Below, piece after piece: positions 62,026 through 64,000 of a stretch of 64,000 bases of DNA. Below the pieces are notes generated by a model that was given only the letters and a program-made list of their open reading frames with translations, was not told the origin of the DNA and did not search any database. Source of the DNA: Daphnia pulex (Eukaryota; Arthropoda; Branchiopoda; Diplostraca; Daphniidae); NCBI RefSeq assembly GCF_021134715.1, contig NC_060021.1, positions 11,502,501-11,566,500 of the forward strand, read 5' to 3'. Both the position numbers and the translations under genes were made by a program. Position 1 is the stretch's first letter. Each line of letters starts with the position of its first letter.

Positions 62026-62416
62026 AACAAAGCTCACTTGCTAGTGTTATGCAAAATTTCCGGAAGTATACCGGAAGTAAGCGATAGCGCCTCAACCACT
62101 GAGCTGCCGACAAAATAAACCAAATATTCGTGATCTACGTGAAATTTGGGGTCGATTAGATGTGATTTAAACGAAATCCAGATTTTGGCCAAAATCGAGA
62201 ATTTTCCTGAACTATACGTTCAGGAAAATTTTCAAAACCGGAAGTACGAAAACGTACAAAAGAAAACATGAACTTTACCACAAATTTTACGAGGATCACG
62301 AATCTGTGGTTATTTTGTTCGTCGAATGAATATTTACTGAACTACTGACTGAAAAGAGAAAACCGGAAGTAGAAAAAAAAAACCCATTTTGAAAAATCTA
62401 ACAAGTGAGCTTTGTT
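62026..62416. mobile_element. MITE-like element, 391 bp, with 19-bp terminal inverted repeats
   Basis: The ends AACAAAGCTCACTTGCTAG (62026-62044) and CTAACAAGTGAGCTTTGTT (62398-62416) are inverted repeats matching at 18 of 19 positions. The interior is non-coding. It contains four CCGGAAGT words (two near 62060-62079, one near 62238, one near 62363) and a central palindrome near 62195-62230 (TTTTCCTGAAC paired with GTTCAGGAAAA). The size, lack of coding capacity and inverted ends suggest a non-autonomous DNA transposon. I could not see a clear target-site duplication, so the exact boundaries may be a few bases off. Confidence 0.65.
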
Positions 62417-64000
62417 GCTGAAACAGAAACTGACAGTTACCACCAAAAATTTTTTTGAAGTAGCATTGAGAAATCTCTACAGAGATGTGCAAAGTAAACG
62501 TAACTAAACTGATTCTGACAGGTAAACAATTATCAAAGTCTATGCCGTCTAGTGTCAGAAAGAAGAAACGTTTAAAAGTAAACATGAAAACAATGTCCGC
62601 TCTAGCTCGTTGACACTCAATTGAAAGAACTGACTAAAAAGGTAACAAATAACTTTGATACTCACGTAACGTTCTCCTTGCCAAATTTCACCAACAAGCC
62701 GAAGCCACCACACACAACAGACGAAATCCCAAGGTGGTGATGGACGCCAGTCCAACTTTTACACACTTCAACAACCACACCAGAGCTATAGACACACAAA
62801 TTTACCAGTCCAACTTCTACTCTGAAGACAATGCAGTGACATTGGTTCATGTGCCTTGTCTGCAAGTGATTCCAGTCATTTCAGCACCTGGGCATCAGTG
62901 TTTAGTCAGTGAATTGCTGAAAGGAAAAACACCCAGTTGGTTAGGTAAACCTGTCAGTTATTCAGAATGCTTTTCTATTCACCGCAGCATACTACAAGGC
63001 ACTCCACTCCACACTACCATATCTGACAACAACATTATGTAATTGGCTCATTTGATTCTCACTCTAGGAACTGGACATCTAAATAATCACCTGTCACCCC
63101 TTTAGCTTTATTCCTGTAATTCTGCACTTTGTCTTACTTGTGATCAATCTCTTTTTTTCTGTAGGTTACGATGACCATTGATAATTGGAGAGCAGCATTG
63201 GAATGTGAGAGGTTGTCTGGGCTAAAAGCCCCGAAAAGCCCCCCAAGATTTCTTTGGGGAAATTTCGTCTGCTCCTAAGCTACACAGTACACAACTACAC
63301 ATCATAAGTTACTTTAAAAAATAACAACAAATTCAGATTAGGATTTCAAGTTAAGTTTAACCAATTTTAAATAACACAAAATTTAGCTAATGATTCTTAT
63401 TGTGTTCTTGGCTCAATTTTTCAGAAGATTTCAGCTAAAGTTGACCTAGGTGCAGCCTCAGTGCTTGTGAAAACAGAGAACAAACGGAACAATCCAATAA
63501 TGCAAGCTATGTCTTCATAAACTAAATAGTTTGTATTTGCAAGGTACTTCTTTTGTCCAGGATTAAAAAATCATTACTGTGGCATCTAATGTATAACATT
63601 TCAAATTAACAATCTGCATTCAAGTCATAGATAATCTCTAAAATATGGCTACATTCTCCAGATCCAATGTTTTGCTTTTATTTATTTTGAAGACAAGTGC
63701 CAGCACTCAAGTGGTTATGGTGAGTATCATTTATTCAAGTACTGTTTTAGAAAAATGTAAGATTGATTTATTAGAGATAAGGATTATTGTGACGGAACAA
63801 TTATATTTTTCATATTTATTACATTACTACTCAACAATATGAAAATTTCACAATAAATTAAATAATATAATTTCATTTGATATATTCAAATGATTACTTC
63901 ACTACCCCAATTTCCTCCTCCTTCCTTTCCTAATTGCAAAGATTTGTTTATTTTTTGTATGGCATCAAATTCCCCATGTTTGTTTTTCTTTCTTCTAAAA
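62417..64000. other. Right end of window; no gene supported
   Basis: A 102-codon plus-strand frame at 62734-63042 lacks any recognised motif, and a competing minus-strand frame covers much of it. Splice-like signals occur on the minus strand near 62660 (GTGAGTATC donor sense), so a transcript in that direction is possible but unproven. Two adjacent GC-rich hairpins lie at 63219-63260. From about 63600 the sequence is AT-rich. Confidence 0.4.

Noticed and set aside
62734-63042. 102-codon plus-strand frame
   Set aside because: No signal peptide, domain or family resemblance, and a minus-strand splice-like structure overlaps it. Not supported as a gene.

Overview
This 64-kb window looks like genomic DNA from an arthropod, most probably a cladoceran crustacean such as Daphnia. 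The coding exons are separated by many short introns (often 60-100 bases) alongside a few multi-kilobase ones. The proteins are clearly arthropod-like: a long Unc-13, an allatotropin-type neuropeptide precursor, an Eps15 and a DUF1397/27-kDa haemolymph-glycoprotein relative. Non-coding DNA is rich in homopolymers and GT/CT/TA microsatellites. All gene models come from reading splice signals and checking phase by hand; no transcript data were available.

Layout. Bases 1-3529 hold the 5' flank or 5' UTR of unc-13. Bases 3530-28509 (+) carry unc-13, which starts with a 5,295-nt exon for the long N-terminal region and then gives C1, C2B, MUN and C2C in order. The joined constitutive exons total 9,021 nt (3,006 aa). 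Within this gene I see a pair of equal-length (107 nt) homologous exons that must be mutually exclusive, two in-frame cassette exons (54 and 222 nt) and a possible alternative end that would omit C2C. Bases 28510 to about 30.4 kb are 3' UTR-like. Bases 33424-32175 (-) carry a three-exon allatotropin gene whose precursor has an EF-hand-like tail. About 33.5-47 kb is a gene-poor stretch. Bases 53041-47880 (-) carry Eps15 in 16 coding exons (1,020 aa). Bases 53712-55798 (+), in divergent orientation, carry a six-exon secreted or surface glycoprotein (282 aa). About 56.4-60.64 kb is a probable multi-exon non-coding transcription unit built from diverged repeats of exons and introns. A MITE-like element lies at 62026-62416. 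The rest, up to 64 kb, is AT-rich with no gene I can defend.

Two of the genes belong to secretion biology (Unc-13 primes vesicles, allatotropin is a released peptide) and Eps15 acts in endocytic retrieval. I see no sign that they are co-regulated; they are separate transcription units. The observations most worth following are the unc-13 splicing repertoire, the allatotropin precursor with its EF-hand-like tail, and the repeat-built non-coding locus with intronic structured-RNA-like copies.
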